Part shown: piece after piece, positions 7,167 to 14,626 of the stretch | Numbering within the stretch: the stretch's first letter is position 1 | Layout of the letters: each line of letters opens with the position of its first letter | From: an uncultured Lachnospiraceae bacterium | Lineage (GTDB): Bacteria > Bacillota > Clostridia > Lachnospirales > Lachnospiraceae | Length of the DNA stretch: 20,147 nt | Assembly: GCA_945827765.1 (NCBI GenBank) | Contig: CALZPS010000005.1 | Coordinates: forward strand, 1-20,147 | Direction of reading: 5' to 3' | Notes under the pieces: model-generated | What the model saw: the letters and a program-made list of their open reading frames with translations, nothing else | Told to the model about the DNA's origin: nothing | Database searches by the model: none | Position numbers and translations under genes: made by a program

Positions 7167-7379
7167 TTACTCTTCAAATGTATATCGTTTTCTCATGGAG
7201 CGATAACGAAACCGCACCATCTCATTCTTCTCCAGCACATCCTCCTCGGAGCCGGTATACTGGCAGCGGATACAATAGAATTCTTCTTTCTCTGCATCAT
7301 AAAACATATCGACATCCAGATCCCGCATAAAGCAGGACGGGCACCTGTAATTTAATCTGCCTTTCGTAGCCTGAGCCAT
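7167..7379 (-). CDS. Small zinc-ribbon protein
   Basis: A 70-residue cytoplasmic protein with two CxxC knuckles, CPSC at 13-16 and CIRC at 36-39, which should hold one Zn ion, followed by an acidic patch (GSEEDVLEKNE) and a basic tail (RFRYRSMRKRY). No membrane segment is present. The start overlaps the end of the 610-residue gene by 28 bases in another frame and has AAGGAGG about 10 bases upstream, supporting a real coupled gene rather than a shadow. I do not recognise a named family. Rubredoxin-like or transcript-handling roles are possible but unsupported. Confidence 0.65.
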   Translation of the reverse strand: MAQATKGRLNYRCPSCFMRDLDVDMFYDAEKEEFYCIRCQYTGSEEDVLEKNEMVRFRYRSMRKRYTFEE

Positions 7380-9184
7380 GTGGTGTACACCTCCTTCTCC
7401 TTCAATGTCCCTGTAAAACCCAATGTGAACATCGGACTAAATGCATATCCTTCTTTGACAAATCCACACTTGTCACGGCCTTGCGCTTCCATAGAAACTC
7501 TCGTATCAACCGGCGGAAGCACACATACTGTTTCGTCAGCATTCTGCATCGAAAGTTCCCGGCATTTGTACTCATAATGAATACTATGCGTTTCTTTTCC
7601 GGCCACAACAGCCAGTGTAAGCGCGGTCATATCCTCCGAATATTCTGTCGTGCCGTAACAGCCCACCATATATTCACAAATAGTAACCTCTGCATCCGGG
7701 TCGGACATCTCCAACACCTTCCTTTCAAACCGGATGTCTCCCGTTCCTTCCGCAAATGTAATCACAGTCTGGATTTTTACGGATACATCTGAAAAAACCA
7801 CTTCCACCGGTTCAAGTGTCAGCACAACCGCTCCATTCTTTTTTTCACACGTGGCCTTTGTGCGGCACAGGCATAAATCAACTTCTTCTTTTCCACAGAT
7901 GATTTTAGCGCTGCGGATCGTTCCTTCTCCCGCATAATGGGTAAAATATCCCGCGCGATATTTTTCCTGAATCAAAAACGGATAGGATGCATCCGTGATA
8001 TGCTGCGTGCCGATACCTACCGGCCAGTTCAGTTTTGCCACATACGGCCGCAAATCCACGATAGCTCCGCCCTGATCCATATTTACGCACACCCGCATAT
8101 AGGGGTCGGTGTACCAGAAAAGCTGCTTGTCACTGCCGTAGAGAATATCTCTCCAAAGTGCCGACTCGGGCGTGCTGTACGTCTTTCTGCTCCTATAATA
8201 GTCCGCGAACTCTGCCATCGTCATATCGACCAGCTTGCCTTCTGCTTTTAGCTTGCCGTAATATCTGCACCCATCATCATAGGACTTTAATAGTAGCTCA
8301 TAAGGTGCCTCCCAACGTCCCATCTTATTCATCCATCCGGGTCCGACAAACATCATATTGTAGGCATCTCCGTCGTTAAACTTTGCCTGATACCGATACT
8401 GGTCAATCAAATTGTACAGATACGGATACTCCCATGTCTGGCTGTCATAGATCATCCCTCTCAGTACATTCTGGGGATGGGTACCAAAGTTTGAGCCATT
8501 TCCATCATAGCATGCAATCAAATCACGGCTCAGATGCGGAATCGCCACAATGCCGCTGTCCTCCTCAGCATTTGCAGCGGGCGCATGCGTATTCGCTTTT
8601 GAAGGAATCCAAGGCGCCCACGGCCCTCCGTCCATAAACGTATACCACGAATTATTGCAGGTGTGATAGGCCTTCGGACCTTCCTCCCAGCAGGTGGCAA
8701 CCGCGCACTTCACGTCCGGATACTTCTCCTTAATATAGTTTATTAGCTCTGCATCCATATAATAAGAGCCTGTAGACTGCGGATAAAAGCCAAAAATATC
8801 ATGGAATTTTTCAAAAACATCCTTCACAATAGCCTTTTTGTCTTCCATCGAAAACATCCAGATACAAAAATCCTTCGTCTTATATTTCTCCCGGAATTCC
8901 TCACAGGGCAGTCCCAGAAGGGAGAGTGCAATCTCATCCCCATACGTTTCGTGATGCTCTTTTGCCAGACTGACCGCCTCCTCGTTAAACAAGGATGCGT
9001 AAGTCATCTGAATCGTCGTTTTCAACCCATATTTGTGGGCACATTCCTGCTGTATCTTGAAAATATCCAGACTTTCGGTCAAAAGTCCGCTGTCCTTCAT
9101 ATTTTCTGCTTTCCCCTGACCGGTCACTTTCTGAGAGTATTCCGGTACCATTTCCGGTCTATGGATAATATTTACAACAAACAT
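7352..9184 (-). CDS. Unrecognised two-part protein, candidate carbohydrate-active enzyme
   Basis: A 610-residue protein with no signal peptide, so likely cytoplasmic. Residues 1 to about 370 look like an alpha/beta barrel reminiscent of the polysaccharide-deacetylase / GH57-GH38-type superfamily: alternating strands and helices, the phrase GFYPQSTGSYYMDAELINY, a Trp-rich substrate-like loop (WYTFMDGGPWAPWIPS) and an aromatic run YNMMFVGPGWMNKMGRWE. Residues from about 380 to 610 are beta-rich, like the sandwich domains that follow such barrels. I cannot name the family or point to catalytic residues with certainty. It sits between the permease genes and the small zinc-ribbon gene of the sugar operon, which suggests it acts on the imported glycan. 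The ATG at 9184 has GAGGAG 11 bases upstream, and the gene starts 30 bases after the permease stop. Confidence 0.7.
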   Translation of the reverse strand: MFVVNIIHRPEMVPEYSQKVTGQGKAENMKDSGLLTESLDIFKIQQECAHKYGLKTTIQMTYASLFNEEAVSLAKEHHETYGDEIALSLLGLPCEEFREKYKTKDFCIWMFSMEDKKAIVKDVFEKFHDIFGFYPQSTGSYYMDAELINYIKEKYPDVKCAVATCWEEGPKAYHTCNNSWYTFMDGGPWAPWIPSKANTHAPAANAEEDSGIVAIPHLSRDLIACYDGNGSNFGTHPQNVLRGMIYDSQTWEYPYLYNLIDQYRYQAKFNDGDAYNMMFVGPGWMNKMGRWEAPYELLLKSYDDGCRYYGKLKAEGKLVDMTMAEFADYYRSRKTYSTPESALWRDILYGSDKQLFWYTDPYMRVCVNMDQGGAIVDLRPYVAKLNWPVGIGTQHITDASYPFLIQEKYRAGYFTHYAGEGTIRSAKIICGKEEVDLCLCRTKATCEKKNGAVVLTLEPVEVVFSDVSVKIQTVITFAEGTGDIRFERKVLEMSDPDAEVTICEYMVGCYGTTEYSEDMTALTLAVVAGKETHSIHYEYKCRELSMQNADETVCVLPPVDTRVSMEAQGRDKCGFVKEGYAFSPMFTLGFTGTLKEKEVYTTWLRLRKAD

Positions 9185-9214
9185 AGTTTTTCTTATCTCC
9201 TCATTTTTTATCTA

Positions 9215-10045
9215 TCAGCCTTTTACCGCTCCGGTCATGCCTTCGACAAAGCTTCTCTGCAGCGCGAAAAATACAATTAATGTCGGCAGTGTGGAAATCA
9301 ATACGGCGAGCATCAGCATTCCATAATCAATGTAGTGGCCGGTGGTCATGTTAGAAATCAGCATCGGCAGAGTCTGCGCACGATTATCAGACATAATCAG
9401 ACGCGCCCACATGTAGTTATTCCATGCATTCATAAACGTAATGGTCGCAGCTGCCGCATAAGTTGCCTTCATGGTGGGCACATACATTTTGAAAAAAATA
9501 CCGAGTTCTGTCTCGCCGTCTATCCTCGCCGCCTCGATAATATCTTTCGGGAATGATCTGCTGTTCTGCCGAAACAACATGATGGTAAAGACCGTGGACA
9601 CAGACGGAAGAATAAAACCGAGCGTCGTATTCAACAGTCCCAGTTTTGCATAGGTCTGATAAATCGGGAGCATTGTGGATACAAACGGAATCATCATAGT
9701 AATCATCAACGCTCCGAACAGTCTGTCTTTCCATTTATCATGATATACCTCAAACCCATATCCGGCTACAGAACACACGATAATCGAGGCAATCGTGGTA
9801 ACCGCTGAATATTTAATCGTGTTCCAGCTTGCCCCTAATAGATCATAATGCTCTACAATTGACTTCAGGTTTTCAAGCAGATGTTTTCCCGGCACAAGCA
9901 CGCCCCGAACAATATCCACACTCGCGTTCGTGGAGGCAATCAGCACCCACACAAGCGGAAATACGCAAAACAGACTGCATATGATAAGAATGATATTTTT
10001 TATACCTCTGCCAATCCAGTATTTTGTTTTATTCACGCCTGTCAC
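9215..10045 (-). CDS. Carbohydrate ABC transporter permease, MalG/LacG type
   Basis: A 276-residue inner subunit of a CUT1 sugar importer, with about six membrane spans beginning at residues 16-38. The ATPase-docking EAA loop is clear: EAARIDGETELGIFF at 171-185, with the conserved glycine at 177. The C-terminal end FVEGMTGAVKG is the standard family signature. The start used is a GTG overlapping the upstream permease by 17 bases; a second GTG nine bases later (10036) has AGGTGA five bases upstream and is about equally plausible. There is no ATPase gene in the cluster, so a shared MsmX/UgpC-type ATPase encoded elsewhere is expected, as is usual in Firmicutes. Confidence 0.93.
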   Translation of the reverse strand: MTGVNKTKYWIGRGIKNIILIICSLFCVFPLVWVLIASTNASVDIVRGVLVPGKHLLENLKSIVEHYDLLGASWNTIKYSAVTTIASIIVCSVAGYGFEVYHDKWKDRLFGALMITMMIPFVSTMLPIYQTYAKLGLLNTTLGFILPSVSTVFTIMLFRQNSRSFPKDIIEAARIDGETELGIFFKMYVPTMKATYAAAATITFMNAWNNYMWARLIMSDNRAQTLPMLISNMTTGHYIDYGMLMLAVLISTLPTLIVFFALQRSFVEGMTGAVKG

Positions 10046-10907
10046 CTACTTTCATCTGTATCAATGTGATGGTTCCCACCACCACCAGAATAATCATCGA
10101 GAGCGCGCAGGCATAGCCGAAGTTGGGCACTCCCGCAAACGCTGTATTATAAATATAGTGTGCAATCGGCATCGTCGCATTTCCCGGACCTCCGTTTGTC
10201 AGGTTGACAGATTCATCATATACCTGAATTGCCGCATTGATTGACATCACAAAAGCAAATACCATCGTCGGTTTTAACATCGGCACGGTAATCTTGAAAA
10301 ACTGCTGAAGGGAAGTCGCGCCGTCAATTTTTGCCGCCTCATAAATGCCGGAATCAATCGACTGCAGACCCGCCAAAAAGAATATCATCTGATAACCCAA
10401 CATTTTCCACACACGAACAATCATCAGGATGATTCTGGCGCTGGTCGGATGTCCAAGAAAATTGTAACCGTTTTGGAGTATTCCCAGCCCGACCAGGATA
10501 GAATTCACAAATCCGTCGGCTGCAAAAAGGGAGCGGAAGATGACCGCCGATGCCACCATAGACACTGCTGCTGGTACAAAGATACAAGTTCTGTAAATTC
10601 CTTTAAGTTTCAGTCTCGGGTCATTTAACAGCACTGCCATAATCAATGCCAGTGCAATGATAACCGGCACGGTGACGACCACATACTCCACCGTAATCTT
10701 CAGTGCATCGGCCGCCCGGGAATCCTGCAGGACACGTGTATAATTTGTAATTCCTGCAAATGTCATCTTTCCGGTACGCCCGGTCTGGAAGGACATCAGA
10801 AACGCCCGAAACAACGGCACGAAATTCATCACGACAATAAGAATTACGGCGGGCGTCAAAACCGCCCAGCCTGTCAGATTCTGCCTTTTTTTCATCGAAA
10901 TCTTCAT
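10029..10907 (-). CDS. Carbohydrate ABC transporter permease, MalF/LacF type
   Basis: A 292-residue partner permease of the CUT1 importer. It starts with a basic cap (MKISMKKRQNL), then the first span LTPAVILIVVMNFVPLF and five more spans. The EAA loop EAAKIDGATSLQQFFKITVP occupies 190-209, with glycine 196. The C-terminal region contains NLTNGGPGNATMPIAHYIY, matching the conserved TxGGP segment of this subunit. The ATG at 10907 is favoured because GGGG lies eight bases upstream, 2 bases after the binding-protein stop. An in-frame GTG at 10913 would overlap that stop as GTGA but has poor ribosome-site spacing. It is cotranscribed between the binding protein and the second permease. Confidence 0.93.
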   Translation of the reverse strand: MKISMKKRQNLTGWAVLTPAVILIVVMNFVPLFRAFLMSFQTGRTGKMTFAGITNYTRVLQDSRAADALKITVEYVVVTVPVIIALALIMAVLLNDPRLKLKGIYRTCIFVPAAVSMVASAVIFRSLFAADGFVNSILVGLGILQNGYNFLGHPTSARIILMIVRVWKMLGYQMIFFLAGLQSIDSGIYEAAKIDGATSLQQFFKITVPMLKPTMVFAFVMSINAAIQVYDESVNLTNGGPGNATMPIAHYIYNTAFAGVPNFGYACALSMIILVVVGTITLIQMKVGDRRE

Positions 10908-10909
10908 AA

Positions 10910-12229
10910 TCACTGCCCCATTTCAAAAGCTACCGTTTCTTCCGCTGCCGCCAGTTCCTCATCCAAATCTGCTCCGGAATATGCCACATTTGTCACCGCC
11001 GTCATATGTGCGGTACGAGCCGTTCCCATGTATGCTCCCATTACACAGGACGGGATTTTTGCAGTGAAGTCTACGATGGTGGCATACACTTTCTGTCCGC
11101 CGAAGAATTCTGATTCCTGCTGATAGGTTTCTGATTCTCCCGCCGGAATCCATGTGGAAATCGCGCTGGTCTCCAGAATTTTATCATAAAATTCTTTGCT
11201 GCCCGCAAAAGTTGACTTGAAGAAATCTATTGCCAGCTCCGGGTTGTCACACTCTGTGGTAATTGTCCATGTGGAACCGCCCTGACTTGAATAATTGGTT
11301 GCCCCGTCCACGCCGTCCACCTTCGGCACATTCGTGATGGCCCAGAGTCCGGACTGGTCTGCTGCTGCCTGTATACTGGACATAATCCAACAGCCGTTCA
11401 TCGCACCTGCCACGTTTCCGTTATTCAAATTACCGATGTAAGTATCCCAGCCTGTCTCTTCCTGAAATACGCCTGCCTCAAGCATTTCCAGATACAGTTC
11501 ACTTACTCGCTTAACCTTCTTATTGTCTGACATGTTAAGCTTTCCATCCTCATCGAAATAGCTGCCCCCACAGGAAGTCAGCATAACCGTGATCTGGTTG
11601 TAACCGGACTGTCCGTTCAAGAGGGCTTTTCCTGTCTTCTGTTTGACATCTTTTCCTATCTTGATAAATTCGCTCCATGTGATATCCGTAAGATCCTCAA
11701 TCGTATATCCGGCCTCTTTCAGAATATCCACGCGATATGCGGCAATCGCTGCCCCCGAATCAAACGGGACACCGTAGTTTTTGCCATCCACCACACTCGC
11801 CGCGACCTTTCCTTCGGAGAACTCGGAAAAATCAATGCCTGAATCTGTCAAATCCATGAACACGTCCGGATAGGAAAGTACTTCCTGCGCAATCAGACCA
11901 TCGTCAAAAAGAATGATGTCCGGCAGAACATCAGCAGTATTTCCGGCAGATGTCGAAGTGGACAGTTTCTGTATAATGTCTGCGGATGAGATTTCTACCA
12001 CTTCCATTTCAAAATCCGGATGGTCTTTTTTGTAAATATCTGCCGCCACATTCATAGCATTGATATTGAAAGCCGGATCCCAGCACCATACTGTCAATTT
12101 ATTGACTGTTTCTGCATTCTTATCTTTTCCGTCATTGGTCTTTCCATTGTCTTTGTCTGAACCACATCCTGCCAGTATTCCCATGACCATCACAACCGCC
12201 AGACACAATGCCATTAATCTCTTTCTCAT
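10910..12229 (-). CDS. Sugar ABC transporter substrate-binding lipoprotein
   Basis: A 439-residue extracellular solute-binding protein (SBP family 1). The signal peptide MRKRLMALCLAVVMVMGI leads into the lipobox LAGC, so Cys22 would be lipidated and anchor the protein to the outer face of the membrane. A low-complexity D/K/N linker (about 24-40) precedes the mature fold, which opens with KLTVWCWDPAFN and carries FDSGAAIAAYRVDILKEAGY and a Trp-containing binding region, typical of oligosaccharide binders. The ATG follows the GH53 stop with no gap, and AAGGAGG lies eight bases upstream inside the end of that gene. It supplies substrate to the two downstream permeases. The actual sugar is not readable from sequence; GH53 next door suggests a galactan-derived oligosaccharide. 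Confidence 0.93.
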   Translation of the reverse strand: MRKRLMALCLAVVMVMGILAGCGSDKDNGKTNDGKDKNAETVNKLTVWCWDPAFNINAMNVAADIYKKDHPDFEMEVVEISSADIIQKLSTSTSAGNTADVLPDIILFDDGLIAQEVLSYPDVFMDLTDSGIDFSEFSEGKVAASVVDGKNYGVPFDSGAAIAAYRVDILKEAGYTIEDLTDITWSEFIKIGKDVKQKTGKALLNGQSGYNQITVMLTSCGGSYFDEDGKLNMSDNKKVKRVSELYLEMLEAGVFQEETGWDTYIGNLNNGNVAGAMNGCWIMSSIQAAADQSGLWAITNVPKVDGVDGATNYSSQGGSTWTITTECDNPELAIDFFKSTFAGSKEFYDKILETSAISTWIPAGESETYQQESEFFGGQKVYATIVDFTAKIPSCVMGAYMGTARTAHMTAVTNVAYSGADLDEELAAAEETVAFEMGQ

Positions 12230-13267
12230 TTATTTTTCCTCCTTAAAATCTTTGTAGGCACTTAATACTTTTGTATACTGAAGTTTCTTCTCACCGACCA
12301 CTTTTGCCGTGCCGAGTGGGTAACCATCCGGCATAATCGCTGCATTCGTCTCCGGCTCCCAATAAACCATTCCCTTTAAAGCATGATTATTTACTTTGTT
12401 GACAAGTTCAAGAGTATCGGCAAGTAATGCATACGTCTCGTCCTCTTCATAGTCAAATCCGCCGATTTCACTAAGTACAATTGGTTTTTCGTACAATGCT
12501 GCGATCTGGTTTAATACAACCATAAATTCTTTGGGATTGTGTCTTTCCTTAAACCATGCCGGATAATAAGACAGTCCTATCATGTCGGTCTTTCCGTTAT
12601 ACTTGAAAAACACATCAAAGAAATCTCTTACCCTCTCTAATATGTGTCCCATAGAAACGTGAGCGATTACGCAGGCATCGGGGCAGATTTCTTTAACAGC
12701 ATCATATCCTGCATTCAGCAGTTCCACCATTTCTTCCGGATGTTCCGCTTTGTTTCCTGCCGGATGCATGATACCAGAATTGATTTCATTTCCCACCTGC
12801 ACATATTCCGGAGTAATCCCCGCTGCTTTCAATGCAGACAAAACTTCCTTTGTGTGCTCCGCCACTTTTTTTACCAATTCTTCCTGACTCAGTTCCTTCC
12901 ATGCTTCTGGTATATCCTGATACATCGGGTCCGCGAAATGGTCGCTGTAATGAAAATCTATCATCAGTTTCATATCCAGTTCTTTTGCCCGCCGCGACAT
13001 TTCCACCACACAGTTTTTATCACAGAATCCAAGCATCACCAATCCGCCATGTAGTTGGTATCCTTTGAACTCCTTTCCCGGCTTTACCCAGAATCCATAT
13101 ACCGGAGGCTCCACAAATACTCTGAGACGTACGGTATTGGCTCCCAAATCTTTTGCTGCCTTGATTGGGTCAATTTTTTCTCCGTTTTCATCCATCCACT
13201 CAAACCCAATGGACTCCAACTGGGATACCCAGCCCAGATCAACGCCTAAAATTGTATCATTTTTCAA
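12230..13267 (-). CDS. GH53 endo-beta-1,4-galactanase-like enzyme, cytoplasmic
   Basis: A 345-residue glycoside hydrolase of family 53 (clan GH-A TIM barrel), known for hydrolysing beta-1,4-galactan. Visible family features are the opening GVDLGWVSQLE, RLRVFVEPP at 48-55, MIDFHYSDHFADP at 102-114, the acid/base glutamate E161 in VQVGNEINSG, MIGLSYYPAWF at 229-239, and the nucleophile E267 in IVLSEIGGFD. The start is TTG at 13267 with AAGGAG six bases upstream. Two in-frame TAA codons directly precede it, so there is no signal peptide and the enzyme must be cytoplasmic, unlike the usual secreted galactanases. It is the first gene of the sugar operon, facing the divergent AraC regulator. Confidence 0.9.
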   Translation of the reverse strand: MKNDTILGVDLGWVSQLESIGFEWMDENGEKIDPIKAAKDLGANTVRLRVFVEPPVYGFWVKPGKEFKGYQLHGGLVMLGFCDKNCVVEMSRRAKELDMKLMIDFHYSDHFADPMYQDIPEAWKELSQEELVKKVAEHTKEVLSALKAAGITPEYVQVGNEINSGIMHPAGNKAEHPEEMVELLNAGYDAVKEICPDACVIAHVSMGHILERVRDFFDVFFKYNGKTDMIGLSYYPAWFKERHNPKEFMVVLNQIAALYEKPIVLSEIGGFDYEEDETYALLADTLELVNKVNNHALKGMVYWEPETNAAIMPDGYPLGTAKVVGEKKLQYTKVLSAYKDFKEEK

Positions 13268-13285
13268 TTATTACTCCTTCCCGTC

Positions 13286-13305
13286 TGTCAGTTGCGCACC
13301 TGACA
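13286..13305 (-). promoter_or_regulatory. Inverted repeat upstream of the GH53 start
   Basis: TGTCAG (13286-13291) and CTGACA (13300-13305) form a 6-bp inverted repeat with an 8-base spacer, just upstream of the GH53 ribosome binding site. It is likely transcribed as part of the leader. It might be a second regulator site or a small leader stem; the short arms make this a weak call. Confidence 0.25.
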
Positions 13306-13350
13306 AAGCACATTCAATAGCACTATCTTTCCCCTTTCGGTTCTGACACC

Positions 13351-13379
13351 ATCTTATTTTATCTGCTGCAAAAATACAA
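13351..13379 (-). promoter_or_regulatory. Possible promoter of the sugar operon
   Basis: On the minus strand TTGTAT (13379-13374) and TAAGAT (13356-13351) are separated by 17 bases, ahead of the GH53 gene. Both hexamers are poor matches to consensus, as expected for a promoter that needs an activator. Its -35 abuts the inverted repeat at 13382-13401. Confidence 0.4.
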
Positions 13380-13407
13380 TGACACAGAAAGACTTCTGTG
13401 TTATAAT
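13379..13407 (+). promoter_or_regulatory. Promoter of the AraC-type regulator gene
   Basis: ATGACA (13379-13384, five of six bases to TTGACA) and a consensus TATAAT (13402-13407) have the ideal 17-base spacing, about 105 bases before the regulator ATG. This is the best promoter in the window. Confidence 0.75.
13382..13401. promoter_or_regulatory. Operator-like inverted repeat between divergent promoters
   Basis: The arms ACACAGAA (13382-13389) and TTCTGTGT (13394-13401) are a perfect 8-bp inverted repeat around AGAC. It fills the spacer of the plus-strand promoter and sits next to the -35 of the minus-strand sugar operon. A bound protein could therefore repress the regulator gene while activating the operon. 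Confidence 0.55.
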
Positions 13408-13511
13408 CTGTAACATATATGGGAACACACTTCCATACGACACCGCATAGGCGGCAAGTGGTATGTAATCCAGTACATTTGAACAAAAAAGAATTCTTAT
13501 GGAGGGACAAA

Positions 13512-14594
13512 ATGAATTCAGAATATGCAGATGCATTCCTTTTGGCAAACAGTAACCAAAATTCAATCCATATCGAGCGGAATGAAGAAAATAACAGCAT
13601 TTATCAGATTCGAACCCCCTTTCAAATTACTTTTATCGCCTGCAGCGGAGGTTCGGAACAGGATTATTTAAGCATCACCACACTCTCCGCAAATCAATCC
13701 TGCCACTATCAACTGGCTCTGACTGACCATCATCGGCAATATAACGCCAAAAACCTGCATATTCACGATTATTTTGAATTGCTGGTGGTACTGGAAGGAA
13801 CTGTGCGGCAAATTATTGAAGATAAAGAATACCTCTACACCGCTGGCTCCTGCTGTCTGATTAACCGCAGCCTGTATCATCTTGAAGATTATGCCGGCTC
13901 TGCCAGAATTTTGTTTATCGGTTTTTCGGTGGATTTTATAAAGAATTTATTTTCCACTTGTAACACGGCGGATTTTTCACAGGAAAAAGTAATTTTTAAC
14001 AGTGATTTTTATCGTTTTATTATGAATGACATCAAAAATCCCGGCTCCAAGGCATATCTGGATTTCATTCCTGCCATGGGCAATCAGACCAGTGTGGATA
14101 TGCTGCACAAAGTAAACAGTTCCTTGATGGAAATCATGCTGCATCCTACTTTCGGAGCAACCTTCCAGATCAAAGGATTATTTTCTTCTTTGATTGCCAG
14201 TCTTTCTAATCCAGAATTTTTCCACTGCACCGAAATGCTTCTGGAGCATAACTCGGACGCCTTGATTTTTGCCCGTATCAGCCATCTTATTGAAGAGAGA
14301 AACGGACGCATCAGTCGTGACGAGTTGGCCTGCCAGCTTAATTACAGCGGAGACTATATCAATCGTATCGTAAACAAATTTACCGGACTGTGCTTGTTTG
14401 ATTATTCCATGAACTTTTGCATGAAAAAAGCAGCCTACGAACTAACTCACAGTAAAAAATCTGTCAGTGAGATTTCCGCGGAGCTGCATTTTAGCAACCG
14501 TACTCATTTTTATAAGTTATTCAAAGAGAAATATGGAGTTACTCCGAAAGAATTTCGTGCCCGACAGACTCCGGCTTCCCGCGAAATGCCATAG
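13512..14594 (+). CDS. AraC-family transcriptional regulator
   Basis: A 360-residue cytoplasmic regulator. The N-terminal half holds a cupin-like sugar-sensing domain, recognisable from HIHDYFELLVVLEG at 83-96 and the following strands. The C-terminal ~100 residues carry the two helix-turn-helix units of AraC/XylS proteins: ISRDELACQLNYSGDYINRI and then KSVSEISAELHFSNRTHFYK, ending in the family phrase FKEKYGVTPKEFRA. The ATG at 13512 is chosen because GGAGGG lies five bases upstream; the frame stays open 31 codons further, but those residues lack family similarity and overlap the leader. Divergent placement against the sugar operon makes it the likely local regulator, probably an activator, and autoregulation is suggested by the operator in its own promoter. 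Confidence 0.9.
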   Translation: MNSEYADAFLLANSNQNSIHIERNEENNSIYQIRTPFQITFIACSGGSEQDYLSITTLSANQSCHYQLALTDHHRQYNAKNLHIHDYFELLVVLEGTVRQIIEDKEYLYTAGSCCLINRSLYHLEDYAGSARILFIGFSVDFIKNLFSTCNTADFSQEKVIFNSDFYRFIMNDIKNPGSKAYLDFIPAMGNQTSVDMLHKVNSSLMEIMLHPTFGATFQIKGLFSSLIASLSNPEFFHCTEMLLEHNSDALIFARISHLIEERNGRISRDELACQLNYSGDYINRIVNKFTGLCLFDYSMNFCMKKAAYELTHSKKSVSEISAELHFSNRTHFYKLFKEKYGVTPKEFRARQTPASREMP

Positions 14595-14597
14595 AAA

Positions 14598-14616
14598 GAG
14601 GGGCTCGCCGCCCCTC
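14598..14616. terminator. Bidirectional terminator between convergent genes
   Basis: GAGGGGC (14598-14604) and GCCCCTC (14610-14616) form a perfect 7-bp GC-rich stem with a five-base loop in the 32-base gap between the regulator and sbcC. It is followed by AAATTCTTTCTTATT on the plus strand and TTTCTAT on the minus strand, so it can serve both convergent transcripts. Confidence 0.75.
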
Positions 14617-14626
14617 AAATTCTTTC

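Noticed and set aside
13419..13511. Longer AraC-type regulator starting at 13419
   Set aside because: The additional 31 residues lack family similarity and would begin close to the predicted transcription start; GGAGGG sits five bases before the ATG at 13512.
14598..14616. CRISPR-like or mobile-element terminal repeat
   Set aside because: It is a single small GC stem between convergent genes with flanking T-rich tracts, fully explained as a bidirectional terminator; no repeat array or transposase exists in the window.
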